64,000 bases of DNA from Acidicapsa ligni (GTDB lineage: Bacteria > Acidobacteriota > Terriglobia > Terriglobales > Acidobacteriaceae): the NCBI RefSeq assembly GCF_025685655.1, contig NZ_JAGSYG010000005.1, positions 248,001-312,000 of the forward strand, read 5' to 3'. Positions 50,723-58,886 of this stretch are shown one piece after another. The notes beneath the pieces are model-generated. The model was not told the DNA's origin. It saw only the letters and a program-made list of their open reading frames with translations, and ran no database searches. The stretch's first letter is position 1, and each line of letters begins with the position of its first letter. Made by a program: the position numbers and the translations under genes.

Positions 50723-51835
50723 TTAGCTCGCCAAGCCGGATTCACCGACGAGGAGCCGATAGAGGGTGGAGCGGCTAATACCGAGTTGGCGAGCTGTGCG
50801 GAGCTTATTGCCCCGATTCAGCTTCAGCACTGTCTGGATATGTCGTTGAATGGCCAGATCCAGGGTGAGATTGAGGGAAGCAATTGGCGATTCCTGATTC
50901 GGCTTGAATGTTCGCGGCTCGAATTCATGCGCGGCATGTTGTTCTGGAAGTTCGAGAGCGAGTGCGAGGTCGGAAGGCCGTATGGTTCCGGTTTCCGATT
51001 CCAGGATTGCGGATTCAAGCGCGGCGGCCAGTTCACGAACATTGCCGGGCCATGTATGTTGCAGCAGCCTTGGAAGCGTGCCCTGAGCCAGAACCGCTGT
51101 AGGTTGCTGGTAGCGGCGGCAGATGCGGTCGACCAGTGCTTGTGCGATGGGGGCGATGTCTTCGCGATGCTCTCGCAGCGGTGGCAGAGAAAATCGAACA
51201 GCAGAGAGGCGGAACGCGAGATCGGGAAGAAGTTTTCCCTGTGCGGCGAGATGCCGCAGCGGAGCATGGCTGGAGACGAGCAGGAGAAATCGAGAGAGGT
51301 GAGCGAGTCCGGGTTGTCGCGATAATCCGGAGGGCTGGAATGCAGGGGGCGGGGCTGGGTTTGTCTTGTCGGGGAGCGTCCGGACCAGATTGAGCAGCAG
51401 GCTTTGACCAGCGGGCGCCAGCATGTCAATGCGGTCGAGGTAGAGGGTTCCGGTCAACTCGCCGGGGTCTGTGTCGGTAGCCAGCCATTCGCGGGCGTCC
51501 CGCCGTCGAAAAGGCAGGGTTGCGTGCTCGGAGCGGCGGTGGATTGTCTGCGCGAAAAGATGCTTGCCGGTGCCGGCTTCGCCTTCGATGCTTGCGATGT
51601 GCATGCGGTTTCCGGTTACATCGGCCTGGAGCAGCAGGCGGCGAAGAGCGGCGCTTACACAGATAAACTCGGCAAGATCCGATGCCCTGGGCGCACTCGA
51701 ATCGTTCGCATGCTGGTGGGGCATCGAGGGAGCGTGGTTGTTCGAGTCGTTTAGCGAATTATTGGACGAGTTATGGTTCGAATTTCTGAGGGAGTCGTTG
51801 AGCGAGTTCTTGAGAGAGTCATTGAGCATGGGCAT
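50723..51835 (-). CDS. AAA+/Fis-type regulator lacking the sigma-54 GAFTGA loop
   Basis: This 370-residue protein resembles NtrC-type regulators: Walker A GEAGTGK (85-91), a Walker B variant LYLDRID (131-137), the arginine-finger region DLAFRLSAVRFSLPPLREHREDI, WPGNVREL, and a C-terminal Fis helix-turn-helix (GNKLRTARQLGISRSTLYRLL). Only about 40 residues separate Walker A and B, against about 60 in true activators, and no GAFTGA-like motif is present, so it may not activate sigma-54 polymerase. The first 35 residues are Asn/Ser-rich, built of four eight-residue units. It is downstream of the efflux-type ATPase on the same strand. Confidence 0.78.
   Translation of the reverse strand: MPMLNDSLKNSLNDSLRNSNHNSSNNSLNDSNNHAPSMPHQHANDSSAPRASDLAEFICVSAALRRLLLQADVTGNRMHIASIEGEAGTGKHLFAQTIHRRSEHATLPFRRRDAREWLATDTDPGELTGTLYLDRIDMLAPAGQSLLLNLVRTLPDKTNPAPPPAFQPSGLSRQPGLAHLSRFLLLVSSHAPLRHLAAQGKLLPDLAFRLSAVRFSLPPLREHREDIAPIAQALVDRICRRYQQPTAVLAQGTLPRLLQHTWPGNVRELAAALESAILESETGTIRPSDLALALELPEQHAAHEFEPRTFKPNQESPIASLNLTLDLAIQRHIQTVLKLNRGNKLRTARQLGISRSTLYRLLVGESGLAS
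51731..51826 (-). repeat. Degenerate 24-bp repeats encoding an Asn/Ser-rich N-terminus
   Basis: Four tandem units encode LNDSLKNS, LNDSLRNS, NHNSSNNS and LNDSNNHA at residues 4-35 of the regulator. The first two are nearly identical. Such a repeat next to a start codon can gain or lose units by slippage, changing the length of the N-terminal tail in steps of eight residues. Confidence 0.7.
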
Positions 51836-51998
51836 GGTGAAGGAGCAGTCCTTCTGGCCCTATCGGCGATGCCGAGGCGAACTTGAATGGCTGGAGGCGT
51901 TGCAGGAAGAGGATTGCTAAAGCGGAACCGGCCTCCAGATCGCGCATGGTTTGGGAAAACGCGATCGAAAGGCCGGTGGGTGATTGCCTGGGATTCTG

Positions 51999-52748
51999 TT
52001 AGCGCACGCGCTTCGAGGGCTCGTCGGAGGCGATTTCGCCGTCGCGGATGTGAACCACACGGTGAGCGTACTCTGCGATATCCGGCTCGTGGGTGACGAG
52101 AACAATGGTGTTGCCCTTGGATTGCAGTTCGTCAAAGAGAGCCATAATTTCAACGCCGGTTTTGGAGTCCAGGTTGCCGGTCGGTTCATCGGCCAGGATG
52201 ATGGAGGGCCGATTGACCAGGGCACGGGCGATGGCCACACGCTGGCGTTGTCCACCGGAGAGCTCGTTGGGCTTGTGATTCATGCGGGTTTCGAGATTGA
52301 CGTTACGCAGGGCCTCTTTGGCGCGCTCCAGGCGTTCGGCTGCGGGGGTGCCGTTATAGATAAGCGGCAGCTCGACATTGTGCAGCGCGGAGGCGCGGGC
52401 CAGCAGGTTAAATGTCTGGAAGACGAATCCGATTTCCTTGTTGCGAATGCGGGCCAGTTCATCGTCGTCCAGCGCGCTGACCAACTGGCTGTTGAGCCAG
52501 TAATTGCCCTTGGACGGAGTATCGAGGCAGCCGATCAGGTTCATGAACGTGGATTTGCCCGAGCCTGACGGACCCATGATCGCGACATATTCATTGTCTT
52601 TGATATTCAGCGAGATGCCTCGCAGGGCGCTGACCTGCTGCTCCGAGCCCATGTCGTAGGTCTTCCAGAGATTTTCGACGACGATCATGTCGCGTTTTGT
52701 CTGGGAGCCTTGCGCTGTTTCCGCTGTCGTGATGCTGTTGGTCGACAT
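51999..52748 (-). CDS. ABC transporter ATP-binding protein (MacB/LolD type)
   Basis: This 249-residue cytoplasmic ATPase has the Walker [11 protein letters not shown]-loop FVFQTFNLL, signature [15 protein letters not shown], Walker [14 protein letters not shown] and the switch histidine in [15 protein letters not shown]. The sequence is closest in style to the MacB/LolD/FtsE branch, which partners FtsX-like permeases in efflux or lipoprotein release. It starts 74 bases downstream of a MacA-like adaptor gene, on the same strand. The permease expected next is not present; a regulator gene follows instead, so the permease is elsewhere or lost. Confidence 0.92.
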   Translation of the reverse strand: MSTNSITTAETAQGSQTKRDMIVVENLWKTYDMGSEQQVSALRGISLNIKDNEYVAIMGPSGSGKSTFMNLIGCLDTPSKGNYWLNSQLVSALDDDELARIRNKEIGFVFQTFNLLARASALHNVELPLIYNGTPAAERLERAKEALRNVNLETRMNHKPNELSGGQRQRVAIARALVNRPSIILADEPTGNLDSKTGVEIMALFDELQSKGNTIVLVTHEPDIAEYAHRVVHIRDGEIASDEPSKRVR

Positions 52749-52822
52749 CCTGGTAAGTCCTCTAACTCAACAATAAAGCCTGGGTGGTTGCCGGAGGGTA
52801 TGTCCCTCCGGCGCAGAAACGG

Positions 52823-54205
52823 TTAATTCGCCGGTGTTGCCGCGGACGGCTTGGTATCGTCTCGCTTGAGCAACGCGCCGCCTTTGAGCGCACGCATGGT
52901 TTTGAACGGCCCGGTAATGATCTCCTGTCCTTCGACAAGGCCGGAAAGTACCTCGATATCCGTAGCGCCGGTGATGCCGGTCGTTACTGGAACAAAAATG
53001 GCGTGAGGCTTGCCTTTCTGGTCCTTGACGGTGAAGACGCCTTGAATCGGAACGACTGGCTTGGCTCCTGGCGCGGGTGTCGGCGGAGGTACTGGTTTGC
53101 CGGTAGCATCCAGTGTCTCAGGAATATGCAGGGTGAGCGCCTGGATCGGGATGGTGAGCACACTTGCCTTGTGGGCAGTCGTGATCTTGGCCGTGGTCGA
53201 AAGGCCGGGACGAAGCTCCTTCGCTGCATCGCCTGTCGTATCCAAGGTGATGACGACCTTGAAGTCCTTGGCCTCTTCGGTTCCGGTGGTGCTCTGCGAG
53301 GTGGCTATACCGGTGGAGCGCAGGATGGCCTGATCGCCGACCAGGGTGACGTGACCCTTATAGACGCGGCCAGGGAGTGCGTCCACCGTAACCTCGGCGG
53401 ATTGCCCCATCTGTATATTGACGATGTCTGTTTCGTCGACTTTGACTTCGGCGGTAATGACGCTCATATCCGCCAGGGTCATCAAAGTCGAGCCCTCGGC
53501 GTTCTGAATGCCGACGACGACTGTTTCACCCTCGCGAACCGGCAAGTTGGTCACGATGCCGTTGAAGGGCGCGGTGGAGACGGTTTTATCCAGCGCGTCA
53601 ACGTTGGAACGAAGCGTGGCCTGGTTGTTCGTGACCTTGGCGCGGGCGGATTCCGTTTGCGCGCGGGACTGAAGGGCAGCTGCGTCCGACTGGGCAAGGG
53701 TGGCTACGGCGAGATCATAGGCGGCTTTCTTGGCGTCAAAGTCCTGTTTGGCCATGATGCCTTCCTTATAGAGGCCCTGCGCTCGCTCCCAATCCAGGCG
53801 TTTCTGCTCCAGATCCGCCTTGGAGTGCTCCACGTTGGCCTTGGCTGTTGCTTCAGCCGCGACGAAAGAGGCTACATCCGTCTTGGACGAGGCAATCAGG
53901 GCCTGCTGGGCATCGACATTGGCCTCGGGTTGAACGTTTTCGACCCGGGCGAGCACTTGTCCTTTGCTGACGTGGTCGCCTTCCTTCACATCCAGGTGAG
54001 TGATGCGCCCGAAGGAGGTTGCGCCGACGTTGACATAGGTTTTTGGCTTAATTTGACCAGTGCCGCTGACAATCGTCGTCAGATCCTGCCGAACCACCTT
54101 GCCGGTGAGTACGCTGGTGTATCCGGACTGAGCCTTCCACACCATGAAGGAAACCAGACCGGCAAGTGCCAAGACGATCAAAATGATGACAATGACTTTT
54201 TTCAT
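52823..54205 (-). CDS. Membrane-fusion (MacA/HlyD-like) periplasmic adaptor
   Basis: This 460-residue adaptor starts with a membrane anchor (VIVIILIVLALAGLVSFMVW). It then has a lipoyl-like half (GTGQIKPKTYVNVGATSFGRITHLDVKEGDHVSKGQVLARVE), a long coiled-coil hairpin (about 85-190), the second lipoyl half (PFNGIVTNLPVREGETVV), a beta-barrel (VDETDIVNIQMGQSAEVTVDALPGR) and a membrane-proximal domain. It should link an inner-membrane ABC permease to an outer-membrane channel in tripartite efflux. The MacB-like ATPase follows. A proline-rich insertion (PVPPPTPAPGAKPV) lies near residue 375. No strong ribosome site is seen. Confidence 0.9.
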   Translation of the reverse strand: MKKVIVIILIVLALAGLVSFMVWKAQSGYTSVLTGKVVRQDLTTIVSGTGQIKPKTYVNVGATSFGRITHLDVKEGDHVSKGQVLARVENVQPEANVDAQQALIASSKTDVASFVAAEATAKANVEHSKADLEQKRLDWERAQGLYKEGIMAKQDFDAKKAAYDLAVATLAQSDAAALQSRAQTESARAKVTNNQATLRSNVDALDKTVSTAPFNGIVTNLPVREGETVVVGIQNAEGSTLMTLADMSVITAEVKVDETDIVNIQMGQSAEVTVDALPGRVYKGHVTLVGDQAILRSTGIATSQSTTGTEEAKDFKVVITLDTTGDAAKELRPGLSTTAKITTAHKASVLTIPIQALTLHIPETLDATGKPVPPPTPAPGAKPVVPIQGVFTVKDQKGKPHAIFVPVTTGITGATDIEVLSGLVEGQEIITGPFKTMRALKGGALLKRDDTKPSAATPAN

Positions 54206-54567
54206 ATCTGAATTTACTGTGAGGTAGTCTCCGCTGACAGTGTACGCAATCTCCAGCGTGGGAGTTCCCAGAAAAAGCTAAAAGCAGGGGCCGGAGGTTA
54301 AGGAGCAGGGACTAAGGGCTACGGATTAGGGAATGGAGTGCCGGACTTGCTGCTGGCCGGCTCAATTCGCCTATCCGTCAAATCTGTCTATTCGCTATTC
54401 ACTCTGTGCTGGTCCGGGGCCTACTCTTTCGTCTGTGCGGCACTATTTCCTATTTTCTGTATTTATAAGTGACGTTTTTATCAAAGAGGGGTCTAATCTG
54501 CACTCCCATCCTTGCTCGCGCCCTTGCGCAACCGTAGAATAGGGGCTTGCGGGAGTTGGATATCAAA
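54206..54567. other. Divergent intergenic region upstream of the GWxTD gene
   Basis: No gene is seen in this 362-base gap between the adaptor gene and the GWxTD gene. It contains a purine-rich stretch with repeated AGGGACTAAGGGC-type motifs (54299-54333) and, near 54505-54520, a single arm CCCATCCTTGCTCGCG like that of the dispersed palindrome at 15582. Promoters for both neighbours should lie here, but none is clear by eye. Confidence 0.35.
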
Positions 54568-56421
54568 ATGAAGCAGAAGGTAGTTCGCTTGTCACAGAAG
54601 TCGTCGGTTTTGGCACTTGGAATCGGCATTTTCATGCTTGTGCCCGGTAGTGGGCTCAATGGGGCAACCGCATGGGGGTTCCCGGTTATTGGTGCAGTTG
54701 CACCTGGAGCAGCCGCCGTACTGACAATGGCCATGCAGGAACCGGCAGCGCCGCAAGACGCGCCACAGACGACAGCCCCGGCCGCGGGCAGTGACAAGGA
54801 CCGCAAAAAGCTGGATAAGCCGGAGGATGTCGATCCGCTGAACCGGCCGCTTTCGGATAAACAGAAGATCAAGCGTCAGCGCGAGATGAAGCAGGAAATC
54901 TCTGGCGCCTACAAGACCTGGCTCAACCAGGATGTTGCCTGGATCATTACGGATCAGGAATCCAAGGCTTTCAAGAGTCTGAGCAACGATGAAGAGCGCG
55001 ATGCCTTCATTGAGCAATTCTGGCTGCGCCGCAATCCGAATCCGGATTCGCCGGACAACGAATTCCGCGAAGAGCATTATCGCCGTATCGCCTACGCCAA
55101 CGAGCATTACGCGGCGGGCAAACCGGGCTGGAAGACGGATCGCGGCCACATCTATATTTCGTTTGGTAAGCCGGACTCGATCGATTCGCATCCCTCGGGC
55201 GGCAGCTACGAGCGGCCAATGGATGAGGGCGGCGGCGAAACCTCCACCTTCCCATTCGAAACATGGCATTACCGCTATCTCGAAGGCATAGGCGACAATA
55301 TCGATCTGGAGTTTGTCGATACCTGCCAGTGCGGCGACTATCACTTCACTATTGATCGCTCGGAAAAAGATGCGCTGCTGCATGTTCCAGGCGGCGGCGA
55401 AACCATGTACGAGCAGATGGGGCAGGCGAAGAAAGCCGACCGTTTCAAGGGCGGACTCGAAAGCCTGGGAACTGGGCCAATGTCCACTGGCCAGCAATCG
55501 AAGCAGTTTGACCGCATCGAGCTGGCGGCGAAGATTTTTGCTCCTCCGCCGATCAAGTTCAAGGATCTGGATAACTTCATCTCTGAGCACACCCTGTTGA
55601 GCGGACCAGTGTTCCCGTTTGAAGTGCGCACGGACTATGCAAAGGTGACGGAAGATACAGTGCTGGTGCCAGTCACGCTTCAGATCAAGAACCGGGACGT
55701 AACCTTTATTACCAAGGACGGCGTCTCCAAGGGCGTAGTCAATATTCTGGGCAAGGTCTCGACGATTACACATAAGACCGTTCAGACATTTGAAGATACG
55801 GTGGAGATCACCCAGCCAGAGGAACTGCTGCAGAAGACATTGGACAAGCAGTCGGTCTACTGGAAGGCGTTGCCGTTGCGTCCCGGCGCATATCGTATGG
55901 ATATTGCGATCAAGGATGTAAACAACAAGGATCACATCGGAATCTATGCGCAGAGTCTCAACGTTCCCAAGTATGACGATGAGAAGCTGGCGACCTCTTC
56001 CCTGATCCTTGCGGATCGTATGGAGAAGGTTCCCAATCAGACGATTGGCACGGGTAACTTCATCCTCGGCAATACTTACATTCGCCCCCGCGTGAGTGCG
56101 AATGTCGCGACGCCGGTGAAGTTTACGCGCGATCAGCATTTGAACTGCTGGATGCAGGTGTACAACCTGGGCATCGACGACAAGACGAAGAGTAATTCGG
56201 CGACGGTGACCTACGAGATACGGGATTCTGCTTCGGACAAGTTGTTGCTCGAAACGCATCAGGCGTCTGCGGACCTGAGCGCGCACAGCGACCAGTTGAC
56301 GATGGAGCAGAGCGTTGCGCTGGCAGGTTTGCAGCCGGGCTCCTACAAGATGACGATTCGGATCAATGACGCAATTTCGAAACAAGAGGTTGCCAAAACT
56401 GCGTCTTTTGTCGTCGAATAG
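54568..56421 (+). CDS. GWxTD domain-containing exported protein
   Basis: This 617-residue protein has an N-terminal hydrophobic export segment (LALGIGIFMLVPGSG), a low-complexity linker, and the GWxTD domain at about residues 110-230: LNQDVAWIITDQESKAFKSL, FIEQFWLRRNPNPDS, and GWKTDRGHIYISFGKPD, which names the domain. The remaining 380 residues are beta-rich and of unknown role. GWxTD proteins are common in Acidobacteriota and related soil bacteria; function is unknown but they are probably periplasmic. The ATG at 54568 is chosen over a TTG at 54547. The following gene encodes another exported protein in the same direction, 130 bases away. Confidence 0.85.
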   Translation: MKQKVVRLSQKSSVLALGIGIFMLVPGSGLNGATAWGFPVIGAVAPGAAAVLTMAMQEPAAPQDAPQTTAPAAGSDKDRKKLDKPEDVDPLNRPLSDKQKIKRQREMKQEISGAYKTWLNQDVAWIITDQESKAFKSLSNDEERDAFIEQFWLRRNPNPDSPDNEFREEHYRRIAYANEHYAAGKPGWKTDRGHIYISFGKPDSIDSHPSGGSYERPMDEGGGETSTFPFETWHYRYLEGIGDNIDLEFVDTCQCGDYHFTIDRSEKDALLHVPGGGETMYEQMGQAKKADRFKGGLESLGTGPMSTGQQSKQFDRIELAAKIFAPPPIKFKDLDNFISEHTLLSGPVFPFEVRTDYAKVTEDTVLVPVTLQIKNRDVTFITKDGVSKGVVNILGKVSTITHKTVQTFEDTVEITQPEELLQKTLDKQSVYWKALPLRPGAYRMDIAIKDVNNKDHIGIYAQSLNVPKYDDEKLATSSLILADRMEKVPNQTIGTGNFILGNTYIRPRVSANVATPVKFTRDQHLNCWMQVYNLGIDDKTKSNSATVTYEIRDSASDKLLLETHQASADLSAHSDQLTMEQSVALAGLQPGSYKMTIRINDAISKQEVAKTASFVVE

Positions 56422-56551
56422 GGTATCCCCCCAAGGTGAGTGATACGACCGGGCGAAGTACCCGGTCGATCCTGTTGGATGTGCAATTTAGGAGAAAGGC
56501 ATTCTCAAGAAAAGTGAGACAGCCGGGGCGCATTTCGATCACTCAAACAAC

Positions 56552-58321
56552 GTGAAGCGAACGATTCAACAATTCGTAAGTACGCAATTCTTCATTGCGT
56601 GTTTCGCGCTAGCCGCCCTGGGAAGTCTCCCCTCTCCCACAGTTGCCTCCGCCGCAGTCCCAATCGGGGGCCGTGGATCTGTTGCGGGTGTGGTCTCCGA
56701 TTCTACGGGTGCTCCGCAGATCGGGGTTGCTGTAGAGCTGCTTCGCGCCGATTCATCGCTGGTGGCGCGTGTCTTTACCGACAGCAAGGGCCACTACAGC
56801 ATCGCGACGGTGAGGCCGGGGCAATACGCGCTCAAGGCGCTCAGCGCAAGTTTTATTCCCTCTATCAAGCAAAACCTGCGTATTCGCACCAATACCGTCG
56901 TCAATCTCACGCTCAATAGTTTGTATGACCTGATGCAATGGGCTCCGCAGCCGCAGCGTCCGCGTCCCCAGGGCGAAGATGACTGGGCATGGACGCTGCG
57001 CTCGGCACAGGGCCGTCCTCTGCTGCGCTGGCTGGACGATGGCTCGCCAATCATGGTCTGGGATGGAAGCAATGAGACTGCGGAGACCCAGCCAGGTTCG
57101 CAGAGCAAGCGCAAATTACGGGTACAGGCTACGGCGGGTCAGCATCAATTCGGGGCAAGCCCGGAGCAGGTTTCGGTGGCCATGCAGGAGGATACCTCTG
57201 AGCGTCACCGGGTTGCGATGAGTACAGAGGTTTCTCCCGAAGTGGCAGGCCTCATGGAAGCGATGCTCGGCTTCCGGCAGGAGTTGACGAATACCGGCCT
57301 TGGATCGAGCTCCATGCAGACCCTGGCAGCCGTACTTGTGGACCCGGAGGCAGGCGCAGGCAGCCAGCAGGGATTGCAGACAGCGGCTTTCCGCACATGG
57401 GAATCCTTGCAAATGCTGAACACGCTGGAGGCCGAGGCTGGTTCCGATCAGGTTTTGGCGAGGGTCGGCGGTGGTTCGACGGTGGTGGCGGCATTGCCGT
57501 TCGCCAGCCTGACGATGCATCGAGGAGCAAGCGCCTTGCAGTACCGCGTGGCAACCTCGCGAGCGATGAATGCAATGAATCAGGATGCCAGCGAGGTATC
57601 GCCGAGAACCTGGCTGCCGGTTCTGAGCGAACGGAATGGTTCGCTGGTGCTGGAGCATGGATTGCACCAGGAATTAGGCTGGTCCACGACTGCTGGCCCG
57701 GCATCCATGCAGTTTGTGATCTACGGGGATTCGATTGAAAATCCCATGCTGCAGGGATCGGGTCATTTGACCAGCGGAGACAACGCCGGGCAATGGGTGC
57801 TGGTGGATGGCGCCAGCAATATGCTGCGCACGGCGGGCCCAAATTATTCGACCAAGGGCTTGATGGCATCGGTGGAGAGCCGTTTGCCGGGGCACAATAA
57901 AGTCAGGTTGAGTTACGCCAGCGGAGACGCCCTGGTGATGCATGCCAACCTCAATCCGGAAGATCTCGGCACTATCGTCCAGAGTGCGCACTCGCACCGC
58001 GCGCAGATGTATTCGATTTCGCTCTCCGGCACGGTGCAGGAGACTAAGACGCACTGGCGGGCCAGCTATCGCAGGCAACCGGAGTCGACGGTAACTGCGG
58101 TCGCTCCATTCGCCGTCGACGCCAGCGAGCCGTATCTGAATGTCTATGTGCGCCAGCCGGTCTGGACCAATCGGCAGGGGCCGGGCGGCTTCGATTTCGT
58201 ACTCGATCTGGAGAATTTGCTGGCCGAGGGATATCAGCCGTTCCTTACCAGCGATGGTTCGCAGATTTATTTTGCGCAGGCTCCCCGTTGCGTTCGCGGT
58301 GGTCTGGCGTTTACCTTTTAA
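56552..58321 (+). CDS. Exported protein with carboxypeptidase-regulatory domain and outer-membrane-like C-terminus
   Basis: This 589-residue protein has a signal peptide (FFIACFALAALGSLPSPTVASA). A carboxypeptidase-regulatory-like beta domain follows (residues 42-115: GSVAGVVSDSTGAPQIGVAVELL to RPGQYALKAL). The rest has no TonB plug but alternates hydrophobic and polar residues, and ends GLAFTF, with the terminal Phe typical of outer-membrane beta-barrels. It may be a barrel or surface protein. The start is GTG at 56552; no ribosome site is evident. It is downstream of the GWxTD gene in the same direction. The function is unknown. Confidence 0.78.
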   Translation: MKRTIQQFVSTQFFIACFALAALGSLPSPTVASAAVPIGGRGSVAGVVSDSTGAPQIGVAVELLRADSSLVARVFTDSKGHYSIATVRPGQYALKALSASFIPSIKQNLRIRTNTVVNLTLNSLYDLMQWAPQPQRPRPQGEDDWAWTLRSAQGRPLLRWLDDGSPIMVWDGSNETAETQPGSQSKRKLRVQATAGQHQFGASPEQVSVAMQEDTSERHRVAMSTEVSPEVAGLMEAMLGFRQELTNTGLGSSSMQTLAAVLVDPEAGAGSQQGLQTAAFRTWESLQMLNTLEAEAGSDQVLARVGGGSTVVAALPFASLTMHRGASALQYRVATSRAMNAMNQDASEVSPRTWLPVLSERNGSLVLEHGLHQELGWSTTAGPASMQFVIYGDSIENPMLQGSGHLTSGDNAGQWVLVDGASNMLRTAGPNYSTKGLMASVESRLPGHNKVRLSYASGDALVMHANLNPEDLGTIVQSAHSHRAQMYSISLSGTVQETKTHWRASYRRQPESTVTAVAPFAVDASEPYLNVYVRQPVWTNRQGPGGFDFVLDLENLLAEGYQPFLTSDGSQIYFAQAPRCVRGGLAFTF

Positions 58322-58377
58322 TCAGGCTTGAGTCAGACGTTTCAGGTAAGAAATCTATCAGTGGGGTAGGGAACTCT

Positions 58378-58467
58378 ATGGGAAGCAAAGATACAGGGAA
58401 GCGGGAGACCAAAAAGGCTCCCAAGCCGAAGCCGAAGGTTGAACCGGGACGCAAGCGCGAAGGCTAA
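58378..58467 (+). CDS. 29-residue lysine/proline-rich mini-protein
   Basis: The ATG at 58378 has AGGGA five bases upstream and opens a frame of 29 codons ending at a TAA. The product begins MGSKDTGKRETKKAPKPKPK and ends with VEPGRKREG. Eleven of the 29 residues are Lys or Arg, and there is no hydrophobic segment, so it is probably cytoplasmic and may bind nucleic acid. It lies 56 bases after an exported-protein gene, with a terminator hairpin about 50 bases beyond it. No known family is recognised. Confidence 0.55.
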   Translation: MGSKDTGKRETKKAPKPKPKVEPGRKREG

Positions 58468-58515
58468 TTTACCAGGTTGCGAGAGCGATCCATCCGGTTC
58501 AATTTTCGCAAGCTT

Positions 58516-58549
58516 AAATGACCTCACTTTCGGGTGGGGTCATTTTATT
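58516..58549 (+). terminator. Hairpin terminator after the mini-gene
   Basis: AAATGACCTCAC (58516-58527) pairs with GTGGGGTCATTT (58534-58545), with one G-T pair and a six-base loop, then TATTT. It fits the end of the GWxTD to mini-gene stretch. Confidence 0.8.
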
Positions 58550-58693
58550 TGTGGCAGTTCTCTGGGGAAGGGCAGAAGCAGATTCCCTTCGGGAATGACA
58601 GCCGGAAAGGCAACGGCAAAAGCAAGGGCGAGGACAAAGTTCTGAACGTCGATGCTGTATGCAGGCTGACCCGCTACCCGATACTGTGGCCTA

Positions 58694-58722
58694 TTGGAGC
58701 GGCTCAAGGACTGTGGTAGAAT
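58694..58722 (+). promoter_or_regulatory. Candidate promoter of tRNA-Lys
   Basis: TTGGAG (58694-58699) and TAGAAT (58717-58722) are separated by 17 bases. The -10 matches 5/6, the -35 only 3/6. It lies about 70 bases before the tRNA. The gap 58550-58794 holds no gene. Confidence 0.45.
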
Positions 58723-58794
58723 CTTCAAGTGGACAGTGTTTTTACCTGTTCAAGCTTTGTGCGACTTTCTGTTGCCGGGCGTAAATTACATCAT

Positions 58795-58870
58795 GGACCT
58801 GTAGCTCAACTGGCAGAGCATTCGACTCTTAATCGACAGGTTGTGGGTTCGATTCCCACCGGGTCCACCA
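58795..58870 (+). tRNA. tRNA-Lys (anticodon CUU)
   Basis: The 76-base sequence folds as a cloverleaf: acceptor GGACCTG with CGGGTCC, TA at positions 8-9, D-arm GCTC/GAGC, anticodon loop CTCTTAA giving CTT, T-arm GTGGG-TTCGATT-CCCAC, and an encoded ACCA end. The top anticodon-stem pair is a T-C mismatch. The anticodon reads AAG codons for lysine. Confidence 0.95.
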
Positions 58871-58886
58871 TTCCAAGACATAAATT

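Noticed and set aside
52784..54211. 475-codon plus-strand frame
   Set aside because: It is antisense to the MacA-like adaptor, whose lipoyl, coiled-coil and barrel segments are clear. Long shadow frames are expected at this GC content.
54592..56385. 597-codon minus-strand frame
   Set aside because: It is antisense to the GWxTD gene, which has clear domain motifs. The antisense product is Arg/Leu-rich with no recognisable pattern.
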